Shown one piece after another: positions 44,323-54,432 of a stretch of 64,000 nucleotides of DNA. The stretch spans positions 1,178,001-1,242,000 of the forward strand of contig CANLSQ010000001.1 in NCBI GenBank assembly GCA_947493955.1, given 5' to 3'. Numbering within the stretch: the first letter of the stretch is position 1; every line of letters starts with the position of its first letter. Position numbers and translations under genes: made by a program. The notes beneath the pieces are model-generated. The model made no database searches. It was not told where the DNA came from and saw nothing but the letters and a program-made list of their open reading frames with translations. The DNA is from an uncultured Sphingomonadaceae bacterium (GTDB taxonomy: Bacteria > Pseudomonadota > Alphaproteobacteria > Sphingomonadales > Sphingomonadaceae).

Positions 44323-44352
44323 GGGGCAGCCGGATGAGGATCCGACTGCCCC
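44323..44352 (-). terminator. Hairpin downstream of the Crp-type gene, probable terminator
   Basis: GGGGCAG and CTGCCCC, with an inner CGGAT/ATCCG stem and one mismatch, form a long hairpin. On the minus strand it is followed by ATTTTC, a modest T-run, and lies about 62 bases beyond the regulator's stop. A second hairpin, TGACACC/GGTGTCA (44353-44371), abuts it. Confidence 0.55.
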
Positions 44353-44413
44353 TGACACCCGCGTGGTGTCACTCTTGACGAAATTAGCCCGGGTCGCAAA
44401 TGGCCAACTTCAT

Positions 44414-45100
44414 TCAAGAATCCGCATTGGCAATGTTGGAAAGGACGGCGTGATTCAATATTCGCACCTTTCCGCTTTCAACCGAAACAATGCCATCTTC
44501 TGACCAGGTTGAAAGTTGCCGATTAATATGTTCCCGCGACATCCCGGCAAAATTGCCCAACTCGCTTTGACTCAAATCCAGTTTTAAACGCCCCTCTTCT
44601 GCGCCGACGACTGACAATCTCAATAGGTAACGCGCCAACCGCGGTCCTGATGTATAGGCCCGATCGCCTTCTATCATTGTATTGGCGGTCCTGATGCGGT
44701 TTGCCATTACCTTAAGTAACCGTAATGCCATATTTTTATGGTTTTTCAAAATTTCTTCAAAAGCTGCCCGCGTAATGGTCAAAGCTGTTGTCGGTGCGAT
44801 CGCAGTTACACTGGCAGTTCTTTCACCGCCATCAAGCAAGGCGATTTCGCCCAGCACCTGGCCTGGCTCGGCATAATCCAGGACAATCTCATGGCCATTG
44901 CTGGCGATCATGCTGGTCCGCGCATTGCCCGATAATAATATCAGTAATGAGTTTCCAGGATCACCCTGCATGATCAATTCATCCCCTTTTTCATATTGCA
45001 CGAAATGCCCGCGCAATATCAAATCTGCCAATTCCGCTTCATCACAATCAGCGAATAGACTATGTTCTGCCAGTATTTCTGCAAGGTCTTCGGCCTTCAC
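44414..45100 (-). CDS. Crp/Fnr-family transcriptional regulator
   Basis: A 228-residue regulator with an N-terminal cyclic-nucleotide-binding domain (GEIALLDGGERTASVTA carries the Glu, Arg and Ser that contact cAMP), a long C-helix, and a C-terminal Crp-type winged helix (LSQSELGNFAGMSREHINRQLSTW). No Fnr-type N-terminal cysteines are present, so cAMP or another nucleotide rather than oxygen is the likely signal. The frame begins with a TTG (45151) after a stop. I prefer GTG 45100, since GGAG sits 8 bases before it and the result starts like other family members. It is followed by two hairpins. Confidence 0.85.
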   Translation of the reverse strand: MKAEDLAEILAEHSLFADCDEAELADLILRGHFVQYEKGDELIMQGDPGNSLLILLSGNARTSMIASNGHEIVLDYAEPGQVLGEIALLDGGERTASVTAIAPTTALTITRAAFEEILKNHKNMALRLLKVMANRIRTANTMIEGDRAYTSGPRLARYLLRLSVVGAEEGRLKLDLSQSELGNFAGMSREHINRQLSTWSEDGIVSVESGKVRILNHAVLSNIANADS

Positions 45101-45205
45101 TAAATTCGCTCCATCCCAGTATCTTGCGTCTGTTAACTGGTTGATAACCAATTATCATGGCTTGAATGTGACAATAGTCACTTGGTGTAAAAAGGATTGG
45201 ATAAA

Positions 45206-46837
45206 TTAGACAAGTCGGCTTTGTTTTACCGCCGCTGCGATAAAGGACGCAAAAAGTGGATGCGGATCAAAGGGTTTGCTCTTTAGTTCCGGATGATATT
45301 GCACGCCGACAAACCAGCTATGGTCAGGACGCTCTACAATCTCGGGAAGCTCGCCATCTGGCGACATTCCAGAGAATATCAATCCGGTCTTTTCCAGCCG
45401 CTCAACATAGCCCTTGTTGACTTCATAACGGTGGCGATGCCGCTCGCTAATCACATTAGATCCATAAATCTCGCTGACTTTAGAACCTTGCTGCAAACGG
45501 GCCTCATAAGCACCTAGCCGCATGGTACCACCAAGATCACCACCCGACTCGCGTTTTTGCAGGCCTTCTTCCGTCATCCACTCGGTAATCAGACCTACAA
45601 TCGGTTCAGCCGTTTCGCCGAATTCTGTTGTCGAGGCCTCATCTATGCCGGCCTGATTGCGTGCTGCTTCGACACAGGCCATTTGCATCCCAAGGCAAAT
45701 ACCAAAAAATGGCACATCATGCTCGCGTGCAAATCGCACGGAGCCAATTTTACCTTCGCTGCCCCGTTCGCCAAACCCGCCGGGCACCAAAATCGCATGC
45801 AAAGGCTCCAGATTGGCAGCCAGATCACTCTCATCTTCAAAAAGCTCGGCATCAAGCCAGCGCACCTGCACTTTGACCCGGTTTGCCAATCCACCATGGA
45901 ATAGCGCCTCTTGCAGTGACTTATAGGCATCCTGAAGTCCCACATATTTGCCGACGACGCCAACGATGACTTCGCCTTCGGGATTCTCGATCCGCTCCAT
46001 TACATCGGTCCAGCGGGTCAGATCCGGCTCCGGTGCATTAATGATCCCGAATGCGTTCAGGACTTCCCGGTCGAGGCCTTCTTCATGATATTGCAGCGGC
46101 ACGTTATAAATACTGCTGGCGTCAAGCGCCGGGATCACAGCTTCTTTTCGGACGTTACAGAATTGCGCAATTTTGGCGCGTTCACCGTCCGGCAAATCAT
46201 GTTCACAGCGGCAAAGCAATATATCCGGCTGAATGCCCAGAGACGTCAGCTCACGCACGCTATGCTGCGTTGGCTTGGTCTTAAGTTCCCCAGCGGCCGC
46301 GATATAGGGGACCAGCGTTACATGGACTGAAATCGCATTGGCCCGTCCCACCTTGTTGCGCAGTTGCCGAATCGCCTCAATAAACGGCAGGCTTTCAATA
46401 TCGCCCACCGTGCCGCCAATCTCACACAGCACGAAGTCGATGCCGTCGAGCTTATCCTGGGCAAATTCCTGAATAGCATCGGTAACATGCGGAATGACCT
46501 GCACCGTGGCACCCAGATAATCGCCGCGGCGTTCCTTGGTAATGATCGACTGATAGATTCGCCCAGAGGTCACATTGTCCGATTGCAGCGAAGGTACGCC
46601 GGTGAAGCGTTCATAATGCCCCAGGTCCAGATCGGTCTCGGCACCGTCATCGGTCACATAAACTTCGCCATGCTGATAGGGCGACATCGTTCCGGGATCA
46701 ACGTTCAGATACGGGTCCAGTTTGCGAATTCGCACCGAATATCCGCGTGCTTGAAGAAGCGTGCCGAGGCTCGCTGCCATAAGACCTTTGCCTAGTGAGG
46801 AAACCACACCGCCGGTAATAAAAATATATCGCGCCAT
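45206..46837 (-). CDS. pyrG: CTP synthase
   Basis: A 543-residue enzyme that aminates UTP to CTP with glutamine. The N-terminal synthase domain starts [17 protein letters not shown], with [13 protein letters not shown] and the metal-site region E/D in [12 protein letters not shown]. The C-terminal class I amidotransferase has the nucleophile Cys in [11 protein letters not shown] and the His-Glu pair in [14 protein letters not shown] 46837 is preceded by GGGAGG. Its 54-base upstream gap to the Crp gene has no clear terminator. Confidence 0.97.
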   Translation of the reverse strand: MARYIFITGGVVSSLGKGLMAASLGTLLQARGYSVRIRKLDPYLNVDPGTMSPYQHGEVYVTDDGAETDLDLGHYERFTGVPSLQSDNVTSGRIYQSIITKERRGDYLGATVQVIPHVTDAIQEFAQDKLDGIDFVLCEIGGTVGDIESLPFIEAIRQLRNKVGRANAISVHVTLVPYIAAAGELKTKPTQHSVRELTSLGIQPDILLCRCEHDLPDGERAKIAQFCNVRKEAVIPALDASSIYNVPLQYHEEGLDREVLNAFGIINAPEPDLTRWTDVMERIENPEGEVIVGVVGKYVGLQDAYKSLQEALFHGGLANRVKVQVRWLDAELFEDESDLAANLEPLHAILVPGGFGERGSEGKIGSVRFAREHDVPFFGICLGMQMACVEAARNQAGIDEASTTEFGETAEPIVGLITEWMTEEGLQKRESGGDLGGTMRLGAYEARLQQGSKVSEIYGSNVISERHRHRYEVNKGYVERLEKTGLIFSGMSPDGELPEIVERPDHSWFVGVQYHPELKSKPFDPHPLFASFIAAAVKQSRLV

Positions 46838-46990
46838 GGGAGGAAAGGCTTAAGGCGTAACGAACCGAAATGGCAAGCGTGCGAATCCGAAAAAACGATA
46901 TTTATTTTCAATCGGTACTAAAATTTACGTCCCGATGCGCGCCATCATCAGTTTATTTGACGGCAAACCATATTTTATGACGAACAGGGG

Positions 46991-47386
46991 TTACTGATCC
47001 AGAGGAACCGCACCTTCTGCAGGTGCTTCTTCTTCCGCCGCTTGCGCTGCTGCTGCCGCCAGCGGATCATCACCTACCAGAGGCACCGCATCAGCGGGCG
47101 CAGCCGGAGCCACCGGAATGCTGGTATCACGCTCCAGGGTCTGGTCAATTGTCGAAGGCTGCCCCTCGGACGCGGCAAGAAAAGCCAGCGAAATGGACAA
47201 AGCCACAAACAGAACCGCCAATACCGTGGTCGTCCGAGTCAACAAGTCAGCTGCGCCGCGTGCGGACATCATGCCTGACGGACTGCCACCAACGCCCAAG
47301 CCGCCGCCTTCTGAGCGCTGCATCAATATAACGCCAACAAGAGCAGCTGCGACAATGGCCTGAACAACGGTGAGAAATAGAAACAT
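46991..47386 (-). CDS. secG: Preprotein translocase subunit SecG
   Basis: A 131-residue inner-membrane protein with two transmembrane segments (VVQAIVAAALVGVILMQ and TTTVLAVLFVALSISLAFLA) flanking the conserved QRSEGGGLGVGGSPSG loop. The C-terminal 40 residues are an Ala/Pro/Glu-rich tail, usual in alphaproteobacteria. It assists SecYE/SecA. It lies between tpiA and pyrG, all on the minus strand. Confidence 0.93.
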   Translation of the reverse strand: MFLFLTVVQAIVAAALVGVILMQRSEGGGLGVGGSPSGMMSARGAADLLTRTTTVLAVLFVALSISLAFLAASEGQPSTIDQTLERDTSIPVAPAAPADAVPLVGDDPLAAAAAQAAEEEAPAEGAVPLDQ

Positions 47387-47500
47387 GAATCAAATCCGAA
47401 CGTAGTGATTTATCTTTGTGCAGCGCACATAGCGATTGGATGGTGCGAGTTCAAGCCGTGAAACAGCTTGTCTCGGTACTTGCCTGGGCTGCTTGATCCG

Positions 47501-48247
47501 TCAGGCTGCGGCAGCGGCCTCAATGATCGGTCCGAATTTCTCGCCTGTCAGGCTCGCCCCTCCAACCAGGCCGCCATCTACGTTCGGAACAGCGAGCAAT
47601 TCCGATGCATTGCCAACGTTCATGGATCCACCATAAAGAATGCGAACCGCATCCGCACCATCGCCCATCAGCGCACTCAGCTTGCTGCGAATGGCCGCGT
47701 GCATTTCTTCGACATCGGAGGCTTCCGGTACCCGGCCCGTGCCAATTGCCCAGACTGGTTCATAGGCAATCGTCAGCCATCCGGCGTCTGCATCATCGGG
47801 AAATGATCCTTCTAACTGACCGCAAACAACGTCAATCGCCTGCCCTGCATCGCGCTCTTCTTCAGTTTCACCGACACAGATGATGGCGCCCAGTCCGGCA
47901 GCATGAACCGCTTCGGCTTTAGCTTTAACATCGGCATCGGTTTCATGTTGGTCGGCGCGGCGCTCGCTATGGCCCAATATCGTCATGGTGGCACCGGCCT
48001 CGCGGATCATTGCTGCTGACAGGCAACCGGTATGTGCACCATTACTGGCAAAATGGCAGTCCTGTGCACCAATCGCAAATCCAGGAACAGTCTCTGTCGC
48101 CAACGCAATCAAGGTTACCGGGGGGCAAATCGCGACATCAACATCTTTATGGTTTTCGGCAATGCTGGCAATATCTGCAACGTCCGATAATTGTTCACGC
48201 AGGCCATTCATCTTCCAATTGCCAACGATATATTTGCGATTTGCCAT
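47501..48247 (-). CDS. tpiA: Triosephosphate isomerase
   Basis: A 248-residue TIM-barrel glycolytic enzyme. The substrate Asn/Lys lie in GNWKMNG, the catalytic His in ILGHSERR, the catalytic Glu in AYEPVWAIGTG, and the phosphate loop at the C-terminus (LYGGSMN and GGLVGGASL). ATG 48247 has GGAGCGGAGAA upstream; the frame extends 111 bases further without homology. It is divergent from ppiD and 114 bases ahead of secG on the same strand. Confidence 0.97.
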   Translation of the reverse strand: MANRKYIVGNWKMNGLREQLSDVADIASIAENHKDVDVAICPPVTLIALATETVPGFAIGAQDCHFASNGAHTGCLSAAMIREAGATMTILGHSERRADQHETDADVKAKAEAVHAAGLGAIICVGETEEERDAGQAIDVVCGQLEGSFPDDADAGWLTIAYEPVWAIGTGRVPEASDVEEMHAAIRSKLSALMGDGADAVRILYGGSMNVGNASELLAVPNVDGGLVGGASLTGEKFGPIIEAAAAA

Positions 48248-48439
48248 ATTCTCTCCGCTCCTTTTCAATTTCTGCTTCTGCGCTAACAAATTCTGATCGG
48301 CCTGCCAAACGCGTTTAAGCGAAATATCGTTTGCCCAGATGCCTTTCGACTTGCCCAATGCCCTTTTGCTTGAACGAAAAACACAAGCCGCCTAAAGCAT
48401 CAGCAAATATATTTGCCCTAACAGAATTGCAGCATTTTC

Positions 48440-50386
48440 ATGATCACATTTTTCCGCAATATTTTCTCGTCGAAAATCGGCCTGTTCCTCACCATGTGCT
48501 TCGTAGCCCTGATCGCGATTGCTTTTGCATCGGCCGATGTCACTGGCACAGGCGCCTTTGGCGGTGTCACCGGCTCGGGTACGGCCGCGACAGTCGGCGA
48601 TTCCAAACTGACAACCTCGGAGCTCAACCAGTCGGTAAACAATGCCTTTCGTGCAGAACAACGCGAAAATACGGGATTGGACCTAAAAACCTATGTTGAA
48701 GGTGGCGGTTTTGACAGTATCCTGGACCGGTTAGTCAACAGCTTTGTCATTGCCGATTTCGGCAACAAATATGGCATGACTGCAGGCAAACGACTGGTCG
48801 ATGGTGAAATTGCGAGTATCCCTTCTTTTCAGGGCGCCGATGGTCAGTTTAGCGAAGAAAATTTCCGCCGTGCACTGCAGCAACAAGGGATCAAAGAGCA
48901 GCAGCTTCGCGATGACTTTACCCGTAACTTGCTGGCGGACCAACTGCTTCCGGTTGCGGGTTTTGGCGCGTCTGTACCCCAAAAACTGGTGACGCCTTAT
49001 GCCTCCTTGCTGTTGGAAGCCCGTCAAGGTCAGGTTGCCATCATTCCGTCGGCAGCTTTTTTAGAAAATGTGAAGCCTGCTGATGCTGCCCTTGCAGCTT
49101 TTTACAGCAAGAATGGATCGCGCTACACCATCCCCGAACGCCGGTCGATCAGCTATGCCTTGTTTTCCAAAGAGCGGTTTAACGAAACAGTAAAACCGAC
49201 CGACAAGGAAATCGAGGGGCAATATAATCTCGACAAAGCCAAATATGCGGCCAGCGAAACCCGCAACATAGATCAGGTCATCTTGCCGACCGAGGCAGCA
49301 GCCAAAGCGCTTGCCGACAAGGTTGGCGGCGGCATGTCGATTAGCGCCGCTGCTGAATCTGTTGGACTTTCCTCCGCTGAAATGGGATCTGTCAGCAAAA
49401 CCGAATTGGCGGGAACAACGTCGCAAGCCGTTGCCAATGCGGTTTTTTCAGCGCCTTCAGGTGATGTTACCGAACCAGCACAAAGCGCCTTGGGTTGGCA
49501 CATTGCCAAGATTAACGACATCCGGACGGTGCCGGCTCAAAGCCTGGAACAAGTCCGTGCGCAAATTGTCGCTGAACTCAGCCGTGACAAGATTGATGAA
49601 GCGCTGGCTGAACTGACCGTTAAAATGGAAGATGAGTTTGCCGCAGGCTCATCATTAACTGATGTTGCCGAAGCGGAAGAGCTGAAGATTGAATCAACTC
49701 CAATGCTGCTTGCCAATGGGCAAAATCCTCAAGACCCCAATTACAGGCCGATACCTGAGATGCAGCGCATATTGCCGGTCGCGTTCCAATTGGATGATGA
49801 TTCCGACCCACAGGTCGTGGAAATCATACCGGGTCAACAATATGCAATCATGGCCGTGAGTGAGATAGCCGTTGCAGCTCCACCACCGCTCAATTCCATC
49901 AAGGAGCTGGTAGCGCGTGACTACATATTGGAACAGGGATCGCAGAAAGCCAAAGTGGTTGCTGACAATATCGTAAAACAGGTCAGTGATGGCACTTCGC
50001 TGTCCAAGGCTATGGCGGATGCAAAAGTGAGATTGCCAGCGATCGAGACTGTGAAAAGTACACGCGCTGAGCTGGCCCGGCAGAGCCAGCAAGGTAACGT
50101 TCCACCGCCCCTGACATTGATGTTCAGCATGGCGGAAGGTACCGCCAAGAGTTTGAAGGCTCCTCAGAACCAGGGCTGGTTTGTTGTTAACCTGAACAAT
50201 ATTGACCGCGGCGATGCGTCCGAGCGAGCAGATCTATTGAGCGCGACAAGCGGGCAGTTCAAGCAGGTATTCGGAAATGAATATACCGAACAGTTCATCA
50301 ACGCGATGAAAGCCGATGTCGGTGTGGAAAAGAATGAGGATGCTCTGACAGCCCTCAGAAACCAGCTGACCGGCCGGACTAGATGA
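48440..50386 (+). CDS. ppiD: Peptidyl-prolyl isomerase PpiD
   Basis: A 648-residue membrane-anchored periplasmic chaperone near the Sec exit. It begins MITFFRNIFSSKIGLFL with one transmembrane helix to about residue 35, followed by a SurA-N-like chaperone region and a parvulin domain (about residues 240-370: SISYALFSKERF to LGWHIAKI). The order ppiD-trpE, with 28 bases between the genes, is typical of alphaproteobacteria. Confidence 0.92.
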   Translation: MITFFRNIFSSKIGLFLTMCFVALIAIAFASADVTGTGAFGGVTGSGTAATVGDSKLTTSELNQSVNNAFRAEQRENTGLDLKTYVEGGGFDSILDRLVNSFVIADFGNKYGMTAGKRLVDGEIASIPSFQGADGQFSEENFRRALQQQGIKEQQLRDDFTRNLLADQLLPVAGFGASVPQKLVTPYASLLLEARQGQVAIIPSAAFLENVKPADAALAAFYSKNGSRYTIPERRSISYALFSKERFNETVKPTDKEIEGQYNLDKAKYAASETRNIDQVILPTEAAAKALADKVGGGMSISAAAESVGLSSAEMGSVSKTELAGTTSQAVANAVFSAPSGDVTEPAQSALGWHIAKINDIRTVPAQSLEQVRAQIVAELSRDKIDEALAELTVKMEDEFAAGSSLTDVAEAEELKIESTPMLLANGQNPQDPNYRPIPEMQRILPVAFQLDDDSDPQVVEIIPGQQYAIMAVSEIAVAAPPPLNSIKELVARDYILEQGSQKAKVVADNIVKQVSDGTSLSKAMADAKVRLPAIETVKSTRAELARQSQQGNVPPPLTLMFSMAEGTAKSLKAPQNQGWFVVNLNNIDRGDASERADLLSATSGQFKQVFGNEYTEQFINAMKADVGVEKNEDALTALRNQLTGRTR

Positions 50387-50414
50387 TCCGTTCCCAGCCT
50401 TTTCCGGACTGATC

Positions 50415-51932
50415 ATGCGCAGCTTAAACATCGCCGCCGCCCAAAATGCCTTGGACGCCGGAAAGCCTGCCCTCATCTGGCGCAAGCAGGTTGCGGATAC
50501 AGAAACACCGGTATCAGCTGCATTGAAGCTGATGGAAGCTGAGCGCGGTGATTTCCTGCTCGAATCTGTGGAAGGCGGCGAAACCCGTGGGCGTCATAGC
50601 CTTATCGGGCTTGCCCCCGATCTTGTGTTTCGCGCGGATGACGAAAAGGCGGCGATCAACCCAAACTGGCTAACCGATCGCGAAGCGTTCGAACCGGAAC
50701 AGGCGGGCAGTCTTGATGCCTTGCGGACATTGGTCAAGCGCTGCCAGATGGACGTCCCGGAAGGGTTGCCACGGGCGCTGGCCTGCCTTGTCGGCTATTT
50801 TGGCTATGAAACGATCGGCTTGGTCGAAAAGCTTCCCAGAGCTCCACAGTCCGAACTGAACCTGCCCGACATGCTGTTTGTGCGCCCCACCGTGATCGTG
50901 ATCTTTGACCGGTTGGCAGACGAGATGTTCCTGGTCGCTCCCGTATGGCCGGAAACAGCGGGAGATGCGGCGGACAAGATATCCGCTGCCGAGGAACGGC
51001 TGGATGAAGTGGAGCGGCAGATTGCTGCCAAGGTTCCGCCGCTGGCCTCCGAAACCCCGAATATAGATCCGGAGAACATGGCCTTCGAACCGAAGCTGCA
51101 ACCTCAGCAATATGAAGACATGGTGCTCAGCGCCAAAGACTATATCGAGGCGGGAGACATATTCCAGGTGGTATTGGCGCAGCGTTTCACCGCGCCCTTT
51201 TCCCTGCCCCCGGTAGAGCTTTACAGAGCATTACGGCGGATAAACCCCTCACCTTTCCTGTTCTTCCTCGACCTGCCCGGCTTTGCGCTGATCGGGTCCA
51301 GCCCGGAAATATTGGTGCGTGCCCGGGACGGTGAAGTAACCATCCGCCCGATTGCCGGAACCCGGCCGCGCGGTAGCAACGCGGCACAAGACAAAGCCAA
51401 TCGTGACAGCCTGCTTGCCGATCCCAAGGAGCGGGCGGAACATCTGATGCTGCTCGATCTTGGTCGAAATGATGTCGGACGCGTCAGTACGGCCAACAGC
51501 GTAGAAGTCACTGACAGCTATACGGTCGAATTTTACAGCCATGTCATGCATATCGTTTCCAACGTCGTCGGTGAACTGGTACCGGACAAGGACGCGCTCG
51601 ACGCGCTGTTTGCCGGTTTCCCGGCCGGCACGGTCAGCGGTGCCCCGAAAGTCCGTGCCTGCCAGATTATCGCGGAACTGGAGCCTGAAACCCGCGGCGC
51701 ATATGCTGGCGGCGTTGGTTATTTCTCTCCCGATGGCAGCATGGACAGCTGTATTGTCCTGCGCACCGGCATCGTAAAAGACGGCATACTGCACGTACAG
51801 GCCGGCGCTGGTATCGTGGCAGACAGCGATCCCGCCTATGAACAACGCGAATGCGAAGCGAAGTCGGGCGCTTTGCTGGCAGCCGCAAAAGAAGCGGTTC
51901 GCCGCGCGCAAGATGTGGGCTTTGGGCAGTAG
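50415..51932 (+). CDS. trpE: Anthranilate synthase component I
   Basis: A 505-residue chorismate-using enzyme that makes anthranilate with TrpG-supplied ammonia. The N-terminal domain carries the tryptophan-feedback LLESVEGGE motif. The catalytic half has IFQVVLAQRF, FLFFLDLPGFALIGSSPE, RPIAGTRPRG, DLGRNDVGRV and GFPAGTVSGAPKVRA. It lies behind ppiD and no attenuator leader is present. trpG is 5 kb further on, after an iron module on the opposite strand and its divergent partners. Confidence 0.96.
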   Translation: MRSLNIAAAQNALDAGKPALIWRKQVADTETPVSAALKLMEAERGDFLLESVEGGETRGRHSLIGLAPDLVFRADDEKAAINPNWLTDREAFEPEQAGSLDALRTLVKRCQMDVPEGLPRALACLVGYFGYETIGLVEKLPRAPQSELNLPDMLFVRPTVIVIFDRLADEMFLVAPVWPETAGDAADKISAAEERLDEVERQIAAKVPPLASETPNIDPENMAFEPKLQPQQYEDMVLSAKDYIEAGDIFQVVLAQRFTAPFSLPPVELYRALRRINPSPFLFFLDLPGFALIGSSPEILVRARDGEVTIRPIAGTRPRGSNAAQDKANRDSLLADPKERAEHLMLLDLGRNDVGRVSTANSVEVTDSYTVEFYSHVMHIVSNVVGELVPDKDALDALFAGFPAGTVSGAPKVRACQIIAELEPETRGAYAGGVGYFSPDGSMDSCIVLRTGIVKDGILHVQAGAGIVADSDPAYEQRECEAKSGALLAAAKEAVRRAQDVGFGQ

Positions 51933-51998
51933 AAAGGCGAGTATCAGTCAGTGTGGGAAGTTCGGCAATATCGGCGCTGCGAAATGTCGAACTTTTGT

Positions 51999-52023
51999 GT
52001 CCGCTTTTGGCGCAAAAGCGGAC
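51999..52023. repeat. Copy B of the palindromic intergenic repeat
   Basis: GTCCGCTTTT and AAAAGCGGAC form a perfect 10-bp stem with a GGCGC loop between the convergent trpE and TonB-receptor genes. It could end transcription from both sides, though no T-run follows. The core CCGCTTT matches the copies at 7119 and 56525. Confidence 0.6.
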
Positions 52024-52061
52024 TCCTCAAACTATGCCAGAGAAGCTAGTTTTCTTTAGGG

Positions 52062-54299
52062 TTAAAAGTCCAAATCCAATCGCAATGCAAATGTTCTTTC
52101 TGCACCCAGGCGCGAAAACTCATCGCCGGTTGCGCTTACATTAAGCGACGTGAAATATTGTTCGTCAAACAGGTTCCGGACATAAGCGCTCAAACGCACA
52201 CCTTCGACAAACTCGTACCCGATGCGGGCATTCACAAGAATGCGATCACCAAAATAGTTAGCATCGAAATTTTCATTGCCTTGGAAAATTCTTGACTGGT
52301 AATTGGCGTCTACACCGCCAAAAAGTCCAAAATCACTGTTGTACGATATGCCCGCATTAGCTGACCAGCGCGGCGCGAATGGGAAACGATTACCGGAGAA
52401 ATTATCCTGATTTGCTTCGCCGATCGCCATGTCAGGGTCAAAATTGCCGTTGGGGAAATCATCAAACTCGGTGAAAGAATATCCTAATCCACCATAGATT
52501 TCGATCTCAGGCGTGAATTCAAAACTGAGATCGGTTTCAAAACCATAGAGCGTCGAGCTACCGGCATTCTGTGTCAGACCGAATGTCGGAAACTGCGGAA
52601 CCGGGATGCTGACCTGTTGATCAGACCAGTCCGAATAGAAGATGTTCGCATTCCATTTCAGGCGTCCATCCATCCAGGTGCTACGCATGGCGAACTCATA
52701 GTTCCAAAGATATTCGGGATTGAATTCATTGATACTGCCATCAACGACAAATATCTGTGCGCCGCCAGATCGATAGGCGCGCTGGGCCACCAAGGAGAGA
52801 TTGAAATCATCATTGGGAGACCAACGAATCCCACCTTTGGGTAGCCATGCGTCGAAACTGGCTCCGACCTGCTGGGTTGTGGTGCCAGCTTGGCTTACCA
52901 GAAGTTGTTCCACAAAGGGAGGAAGCGCTGGCAAAGGCGGGTTGGCGATGGCGGTTGTTGCCACAGCCACAGTGTCGGTCTTTTCATTGTCATAGCGTAG
53001 CCCAAAGAGCAGATCGATTGTATCTGTCAGCGCAAACTCACCGTCCGTGAAAAAGGCATAGTTTCGGGTATCGGCTGTATTCACGGCTGCACGGCTGATA
53101 AGAATACTGGCCGGAAATATCGGTCCCAATATTCCTGCAGAAATAATGAAGTCATCGTCAAACACGTTGTGGTTATCGAAATAGTAGAATCCGAACAACC
53201 CCTTGAAACGTTCCGATTGATATTTCAGGCGCAGTTCCTGGGAGAAGGTTTCATCGGTTCCTTGCCGATCAAGAAATCCCAGTGATGCCGGTGAATTGTC
53301 AAAATCCTCACGGCGCAAATAGTCTGTGTTCTGGTAGGTACTGATGGATTGCAGGTCGAGACCATCTGCAAGTCCCAAGCTCACATTGATCGACTGAATA
53401 AAGGTATCAGTTCCTTCTGCACCGGCGAAATCATAGGCAACTTCCCGTGCAACACTTCCAGCGTCAAAACTGCCGTCCGCCTGCTGCCCAGATAGCGGAT
53501 TGACATTGTCCTCACCGGCAAAATTTTCTGAATAGGAACTGGTGGTGATAATCTTGAAATTGTCCGCCGGCTCCATGAGCAATTTTAAGCGCACGGTCTT
53601 TAGCTCTGTTGCATCGGCCACTTCATTGAGGAAGGTGTTGAAAATAAAACCGTCGCTTTCACGGTAATTGGCTGCAACACGGAAAGCTAAGCTGTCTTCA
53701 ACAATCGGACCGCCAAAAGCCGCCGCAATCTGGCGTTGGCCATTGTTACCAATCTCACCACGCGCACGGATATCCCATTCATAGGTCGGGTCCTGTGTAC
53801 GCACGTAAATGGCACCGGCCAGTGCGTTCCGTCCAAAATTGGTCGACTGTGGCCCACGATATACCTCAACTTGCCCTAGATCCCAGCTATCCAAGGGTCC
53901 GAAAAAGGTTGTTTGGTTATCGAGCGGGGAATCATCCACGTAAACAGTGAGGGTCGCACCGCCGCCAGCGATTCCACGCTGGTCAATTCCGCGAATGGAG
54001 AAACCCAATCCGCCGAACGAAGAGCTGACATTGGGAATGCGGTCGACAATGTCGTAGAGATCAGTGATCGGTTCACGGGAAATCTCTTCGGATGTAGTTA
54101 CATCAACACTTGAGGTCACATCCTGCAGCGACTGCTCAAATTTTTGCCCTGTGACAATGATGACATTGTCGCCGCGATCCCCGTCCAGCACTTCAGATTG
54201 ATCAGTTTGTGCGACATTTTCCTCTGCGGCGTAAGCATTGGAAGCCATAGCAATTGCAAGTGCAGCAGCAGAAATGGACTGGACGAAAGTTTTTAACAT
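52062..54299 (-). CDS. TonB-dependent outer-membrane receptor, probably iron-regulated
   Basis: A 745-residue receptor: signal peptide (residues 1-24, AAALAIAMASNAYA), TonB box NVIIVTGQK, plug domain (about 50-160: SSSFGGLGFSIRGIDQRG; EVYRGPQSTNFGRNALAGAI), and a 22-strand barrel ending in a terminal Phe (RLDLDF). The substrate is not evident; upstream Fur-like boxes and the divergent PepSY-type gene suggest ferric siderophore or another iron chelate. It faces trpE tail to tail, across the palindromic repeat. Confidence 0.9.
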   Translation of the reverse strand: MLKTFVQSISAAALAIAMASNAYAAEENVAQTDQSEVLDGDRGDNVIIVTGQKFEQSLQDVTSSVDVTTSEEISREPITDLYDIVDRIPNVSSSFGGLGFSIRGIDQRGIAGGGATLTVYVDDSPLDNQTTFFGPLDSWDLGQVEVYRGPQSTNFGRNALAGAIYVRTQDPTYEWDIRARGEIGNNGQRQIAAAFGGPIVEDSLAFRVAANYRESDGFIFNTFLNEVADATELKTVRLKLLMEPADNFKIITTSSYSENFAGEDNVNPLSGQQADGSFDAGSVAREVAYDFAGAEGTDTFIQSINVSLGLADGLDLQSISTYQNTDYLRREDFDNSPASLGFLDRQGTDETFSQELRLKYQSERFKGLFGFYYFDNHNVFDDDFIISAGILGPIFPASILISRAAVNTADTRNYAFFTDGEFALTDTIDLLFGLRYDNEKTDTVAVATTAIANPPLPALPPFVEQLLVSQAGTTTQQVGASFDAWLPKGGIRWSPNDDFNLSLVAQRAYRSGGAQIFVVDGSINEFNPEYLWNYEFAMRSTWMDGRLKWNANIFYSDWSDQQVSIPVPQFPTFGLTQNAGSSTLYGFETDLSFEFTPEIEIYGGLGYSFTEFDDFPNGNFDPDMAIGEANQDNFSGNRFPFAPRWSANAGISYNSDFGLFGGVDANYQSRIFQGNENFDANYFGDRILVNARIGYEFVEGVRLSAYVRNLFDEQYFTSLNVSATGDEFSRLGAERTFALRLDLDF

Positions 54300-54318
54300 G
54301 GTTTTCCCTCAATCGACA

Positions 54319-54377
54319 AATGAGAGCGATTCTCAATATCACTCGAGATGCGCTTTATTAATAATGATTCTCATTTA
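54319..54377. promoter_or_regulatory. Two Fur-like boxes in the divergent iron-module promoter
   Basis: TGAGAGCGATTCTCA (54321-54335) and AATAATGATTCTCATTT (54360-54375) both match the GAGAAT-type inverted core of Fur boxes. They lie between the TonB-receptor gene and the divergent membrane-protein operon, so iron would repress both. Confidence 0.65.
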
Positions 54378-54432
54378 CAAGAATAAATTTGAAAGCTAAC
54401 AGAGTGTACCGAACTCGGGAGTAAATCAGGAA

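Noticed and set aside
50387-50414. Tryptophan attenuator before trpE
   Set aside because: Only 28 bases separate ppiD and trpE; no leader peptide with Trp codons and no terminator are possible here.
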